Shown here: one piece after another, positions 4,368-7,013 of the stretch
Layout of the letters: each line of letters begins with the position of its first letter
How positions within the stretch are numbered: the stretch's first letter is position 1
Assembly (NCBI GenBank): GCA_016186375.1
Contig: JACPLS010000060.1
Coordinates: forward strand, 1-7,013
Direction of reading: 5' to 3'
Origin: Candidatus Pacearchaeota archaeon
GTDB taxonomy: Archaea > Nanobdellota > Nanobdellia > Pacearchaeales > GW2011-AR1
DNA: 7,013 bases
Notes under the pieces: generated by a model
Told to the model about the DNA's origin: nothing
Databases searched by the model: none
Seen by the model: only the letters and a program-made list of their open reading frames with translations
Position numbers and translations under genes: made by a program

Positions 4368-5489
4368 ATGCAAAAAGAGTTGAAAAAAGAGGAAACTAAG
4401 TTGAAGTTGAGAGAGGGAATGAAGATAAATAAAAGAGGGGAAATTGAAGTTGAACAGACTATTAAGTTTGTCTTGCCAGTATTGGCTTTCTTAATTGTAT
4501 TGGGATTCTTAGCATATTTAGGATTTAAGGAAGCGGCACAAGAAGACATTTGCCATTTAACTGTTATTAGCAGAGGGACATCTCCCCAAGCAGTGCAAGC
4601 AGAAATTCCACTGAAATGCACGACTAAGAAGATTTGCCTAACAGATGGAAAAGGAAAATGCGATGAGTCATTAGCAGGCGAAGAGAATTTGGATATTATT
4701 AAGCTTCCAAAAGATAGCAGGAAGGCTGCCAGAATAATAGAAGAAACAAGCGTAGCGTCAATGTATAATTGCTGGAAAATGATGGGAGAAGGAAAGGTTG
4801 ATATTTTTGGAAATTATTTGATATCAAGAGGATTAAGGCCTGTTGAAGGTCCGACTTGTGTTATATGTTCCAGAGTTGCAATTGATAAAGGAATTAGTCA
4901 GAGCATAATTAACGATGTAAACTTACATGAATACATGAGATCCAATAAAGTTCCTGGTGGGGACAAGACTTATTTACAATCTTTTACTGATAGCAGTTTT
5001 AATACATATCCATATGTTAGTACGAAATCTTTTCAGGATAAATTGAATACTATTAAAGATGAGAATATCGAAGAAGTTCATGCCAGCGGAAGAGAAATAG
5101 GGCTTGTCTTTATGCAGATTAAAGCTCCTAAAATTTCAGAAGCGGTTGGAAATCTTGGAAGCGATGCTTTATTTAGTGCTGGAGGAGCATTTATGGTTAG
5201 TAGTGTAAAGGGAACATCTGGAATTATTTCTTTGGGAAAGCTAGGATTAAAATCAGCTCCAGTTGTTTTGGGAGGAGGAGCTGCTTTAGCTGCTTTTTCT
5301 GGGTTTAATGCTTATTTAGGTCAAACTACAGCGGCAGGATATTGTGGAGCACTTGCTACAACACCCCTAGTAAAAAACTATGATGAAGAAAAAGGCGGGG
5401 GAGATCAAGGTTGTTCAATAGTTCAGGCAGTTCCTTATGATTTTAGGTCAATAAACACCATGTGTGCTAATATAGAAGGAATTCCGTAA
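4368..5489 (+). CDS. Cysteine-rich membrane protein with KRG-E pre-helix motif and CxICSR motif (373 aa)
   Basis: From ATG 4368 an 18-residue charged stretch leads to MKINKRGEIEVEQ and a helix (about 33-53); KRG is at 22-24. Cutting after G24 puts E at +1 and +5, the best prepilin-like match in the window. The ectodomain has ten cysteines, at 62, 84, 90, 98, 135, 164, 167, 326, 349 and 366. It includes NCWKMMGEGKVDIFG (134-148) and CVICSR (164-169). I recall that pair of motifs from hypothetical proteins of Woese- and Pacearchaeota but know no function for it. Glycine/alanine-rich hydrophobic stretches at about 264-282 and 297-313 may be membrane-associated. The start is uncertain: TATA spacing supports 4368, while ATG 4419 (with GAGGGA before it) gives an N-terminus like the neighbouring genes. 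First gene of the second block; the next gene starts 1 nt after its stop. Confidence 0.8.
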   Translation: MQKELKKEETKLKLREGMKINKRGEIEVEQTIKFVLPVLAFLIVLGFLAYLGFKEAAQEDICHLTVISRGTSPQAVQAEIPLKCTTKKICLTDGKGKCDESLAGEENLDIIKLPKDSRKAARIIEETSVASMYNCWKMMGEGKVDIFGNYLISRGLRPVEGPTCVICSRVAIDKGISQSIINDVNLHEYMRSNKVPGGDKTYLQSFTDSSFNTYPYVSTKSFQDKLNTIKDENIEEVHASGREIGLVFMQIKAPKISEAVGNLGSDALFSAGGAFMVSSVKGTSGIISLGKLGLKSAPVVLGGGAALAAFSGFNAYLGQTTAAGYCGALATTPLVKNYDEEKGGGDQGCSIVQAVPYDFRSINTMCANIEGIP

Positions 5490-5490
5490 A

Positions 5491-6060
5491 ATGCAAATTT
5501 ATAATAAAAATATTAGAAAAGGATTGATTAGAGATACTACGAGTTTAGTTGTTGCAATTATTGGTATTTTATTGTTGCTTTTTGCAGTTTATCAATTGTA
5601 TAAGGTATTTGTCGAACAGGATAGTGAAGTTGCCAAGAGAACAATAAATATTATTGAAGCGAAAATAAATCTTTTAGAAGAAGGGCAAACAGGCAAGTTT
5701 CCAATAAAAGGCCCTTGGAATAAAAACCGAAAATGGTATTTAGTTGGATGGGGGAAAGAAAATACTGAAAGACCGGATAAATGTTATTTTGACAGTTGTA
5801 TTTGTATTTGTGATGGATACTTAAAAGAAAGCTGCCAGGGAAGAAATGGATTTTGCAGGAAAGTTGATGTGAAGAATATCAATGTGGAGAAAACGCTTAT
5901 TTTTAATTCAGGTCCAGGACCGAATGTCGGTGGTGGAGGGAATGTTCCTGCAAGACCAGAACAAAGAGAAGAAGTTTCAGCTATAGAATTTCCTGCGAAT
6001 CTTATTGAATTACAGATAAAGAAAAACAAGGATAGCTTGGAGATTGGATATAAAAAATAA
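5491..6060 (+). CDS. Single-pass membrane protein with RKG motif and extracellular six-cysteine cluster (189 aa)
   Basis: ATG 5491 follows the previous stop by one base; AAGGA at 5476-5480 is a moderate ribosome site. Residues 1-11 end in RKG, then LIRDTTS and a helix (about 18-37). The ectodomain has an amphipathic segment (46-64), GPWNKNRKWYLVGWG (74-88), and a compact cysteine module C98-x4-C103-x-C105-x-C107-x7-C115-x6-C122. A Gly/Pro-rich linker (140-152) follows, then a beta hairpin with EFPANLIELQI (166-176). Six closely spaced cysteines suggest two or three disulfides or a metal site. The W-x-L-x-GW plus CxCxC arrangement resembles hypothetical DPANN proteins I have seen; no function is assigned. 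The minus-strand frame 5784-6029 here is a shadow of the Gly/Pro-rich part. Confidence 0.8.
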   Translation: MQIYNKNIRKGLIRDTTSLVVAIIGILLLLFAVYQLYKVFVEQDSEVAKRTINIIEAKINLLEEGQTGKFPIKGPWNKNRKWYLVGWGKENTERPDKCYFDSCICICDGYLKESCQGRNGFCRKVDVKNINVEKTLIFNSGPGPNVGGGGNVPARPEQREEVSAIEFPANLIELQIKKNKDSLEIGYKK

Positions 6061-6087
6061 GTTAATTGAATTAATTAAAAAGAGAAC

Positions 6088-6528
6088 ATGATAAAGGAAA
6101 TTAAATTACGTAAAAAAGGAGAAGGCGACTTCGGAGGACTATTGACAGAGAATGTAATTTATCTTCTTTTATTAGTAATATTTGCCGTTTTAATGTTTTT
6201 TGCAGTAAATGGATTTAAAAACTCAACAGCAATATGGGAAGATTATTATGCGAAGGAATTGACCAAGGTTATTGACCTCTCACATCTAGGCGAAGAAATA
6301 GAAATTGATGTTCAAAAAGCTACCGAAATTGCAAAGAAAAATGGATTTAGAGACTTTAGAGAAATATTTAACTTTGACAACTTAAAAAATGAAGTTTGTG
6401 TTAAATTAAAAGAAGGGAGAAAGACTTGTTATTTTTATAGCAAAGAAGTTGATATTATTGATAGAGATTTGAGACTAGGTGTGCCTGGGAATGTTTTGAA
6501 TTTCAGAATCGTGGAGGTTTCGAGATGA
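6088..6528 (+). CDS. Single-pass membrane protein with KKG-E motif (146 aa)
   Basis: ATG 6088 is 27 nt after the previous stop; the gap is AT-rich without a strong ribosome site. A TATAAAAA stretch at 6049-6056, inside the end of the previous gene, could be an internal promoter. Residues 1-11 end in KKG, then EGDFGGLLTENV and a helix (about 22-41). The outer part has AIWEDYYAKELTKVIDLSHLGEEIEIDVQKATEIAKKNG (48-86) and a small beta region with cysteines 104 and 114 (EVCVKL...KTCYFY). I recognise this WE-x-YYAK / IDLS / IDV-x-x-A-x-EIAKKNG layout from hypothetical proteins in related archaeal clusters. Its TGA overlaps the next ATG by 4 nt, so the two are coupled. A minor pilin-like role is conjecture. 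Confidence 0.8.
   Translation: MIKEIKLRKKGEGDFGGLLTENVIYLLLLVIFAVLMFFAVNGFKNSTAIWEDYYAKELTKVIDLSHLGEEIEIDVQKATEIAKKNGFRDFREIFNFDNLKNEVCVKLKEGRKTCYFYSKEVDIIDRDLRLGVPGNVLNFRIVEVSR
6513..6518 (+). promoter_or_regulatory. Strong Shine-Dalgarno sequence for the 6525 gene
   Basis: GGAGGT lies 6 nt before ATG 6525, inside the end of the upstream gene. With the ATGA overlap it fixes this start and indicates leadered, coupled translation within the operon, in contrast to the leaderless first genes. Confidence 0.6.
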
Positions 6529-6986
6529 TTAATGACAGGAAAGGAAGATTAGGGGATCAAGTGGCAATATCAACATTTTTGTTTTTAATGTTTATTATAG
6601 GTGGGAGTATTGCTATCGGAGCATTTATTTTTTATGGAGATGAATATGACTTTAGGTCTTTAGAGGCAGGGATATTGACCTATAATGTTAGAGAATGTAT
6701 TATTGATAAAAGAATTGATTTTATTGGAGAAATAGACGCAGATAAATTTTATTCTAACTGCGGATTAAATAAAGAAGTTGTTGAAGGAAATAATATTATT
6801 CAGATTAATATTAATGGAAAAGATGTCTTTTCTGCTAATAAAGGGAAAGTTGAAAGTTGTAGATTGGAGGGAGCAAAGAAGAATGTTAATTATCCAAGGT
6901 GCGATATTAAAGTTTTTGACCTAGAAGGAAAGAAATACGAAATAATTACTGGGAGTTTTCAGAAATCAAGGAGGTTGAATGATTAG
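6525..6986 (+). CDS. Single-pass membrane protein with GDEYDFR motif and four cysteines (153 aa)
   Basis: ATG 6525 overlaps the previous stop by 4 nt and has GGAGGT 6 nt upstream. Residues 1-10 (MINDRKGRLG) are basic, followed by DQVAIS and a helix (about 14-37); cutting after G10 would leave D at +1. Just past the helix is FYGDEYDFRSLEA (36-48), then NVRECIID (54-61), KFYSNCGLNKEVV (74-86), and C112 and C126 near the end. These features match a hypothetical protein type I recall beside the 146-aa type in DPANN genomes; no name or function is known to me. The four cysteines could form two extracellular disulfides. It overlaps the following gene by 8 nt. Confidence 0.8.
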   Translation: MINDRKGRLGDQVAISTFLFLMFIIGGSIAIGAFIFYGDEYDFRSLEAGILTYNVRECIIDKRIDFIGEIDADKFYSNCGLNKEVVEGNNIIQININGKDVFSANKGKVESCRLEGAKKNVNYPRCDIKVFDLEGKKYEIITGSFQKSRRLND

Positions 6987-7013
6987 CACGGGTTTGAAGA
7001 TTAATGGAAAGAA
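6979..7013 (+). CDS. Start of the next operon gene (partial, cut by window edge)
   Basis: ATG 6979 lies 4 nt after GGAGG (6970-6974) and overlaps the stop of the 153-aa gene (TAG at 6984-6986) by 8 nt. Eleven codons are visible (MISTGLKINGK). The short basic start resembles MKINKRG of the 4368 gene, so it may be another KxG-type membrane protein, but the helix is beyond the edge. Confidence 0.6.
   Translation, partial: MISTGLKINGK

Noticed and set aside
4313..4621. Minus-strand open frame of 102 codons crossing the inverted repeats and the start of the 4368 gene
   Set aside because: It is antisense to a well-supported gene and its end falls inside the promoter region; no start signals are seen.
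5784..6029. Minus-strand open frame of 81 codons in the 189-aa gene
   Set aside because: It is a product of the glycine/proline-rich stretch read in reverse; no start signals.
2997..7013. A canonical complete type IV pilus or archaellum operon
   Set aside because: No ATPase, polytopic platform protein, prepilin peptidase or archaellin of known type is present, and most of the proteins lack the classical E5; only pilin-like N-termini can be claimed.

Overview
The window looks like a piece of a small archaeal genome, most likely a DPANN lineage of the Pacearchaeota/Woesearchaeota kind. The assignment is an inference from four things. The DNA is strongly AT-rich. Several promoters have an archaeal TATA box about 25 bp before the ATG (leaderless or near-leaderless starts), while internal operon genes carry GGAGGT-type ribosome binding sites. 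Genes overlap by ATGA or by 8 nt. The proteins are short, single-pass, cysteine-containing membrane proteins of a style I recall from those genomes. There is no rRNA, tRNA or named housekeeping gene to fix the taxonomy.

Layout. (1) Positions 1-141 are the 3' end of a membrane-anchored protein gene. (2) Positions 225-2450 encode a large secreted protein with a signal peptide, an N-terminal golvesin-C-like beta domain, a series of Ig-like domains, a twice-repeated domain with a CxxCxQYG motif, and about 45 N-glycosylation sequons. It is probably a cell-surface or adhesion protein. (3) On the minus strand, convergent to it, are two tiny two-helix membrane proteins (57 and 88 aa), 2 nt apart; the 57-aa gene is short and easily missed. 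(4) From 2997 to the right edge run eight plus-strand genes in two tight blocks (2997-4091 and 4368-7013). At least seven encode single-pass membrane proteins in which a short basic stretch (KRG, KKG, RKG or, at 6525, RKGRLG) sits directly before the only N-terminal helix, with a soluble part predicted outside the cell. The eighth gene is cut by the window edge but starts in a similar way.

The two blocks are separated by a 276-bp gap holding T-rich terminator-like tracts and then three consecutive inverted repeats (4229-4342). The last one overlaps the TATA box of the 4368 gene. This is the most striking non-coding structure in the window.

Reading of the whole: the right part resembles a set of pilin-like (class III signal peptide-like) subunits, with paired cysteines in the larger extracellular parts. 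It sits near a heavily glycosylated adhesin-like protein and a regulated promoter. A plausible role is a cell-surface filament or contact apparatus, but no secretion ATPase, polytopic pilus platform protein or prepilin peptidase lies in the window. The assembly function is therefore a hypothesis, and no gene symbol is assigned.
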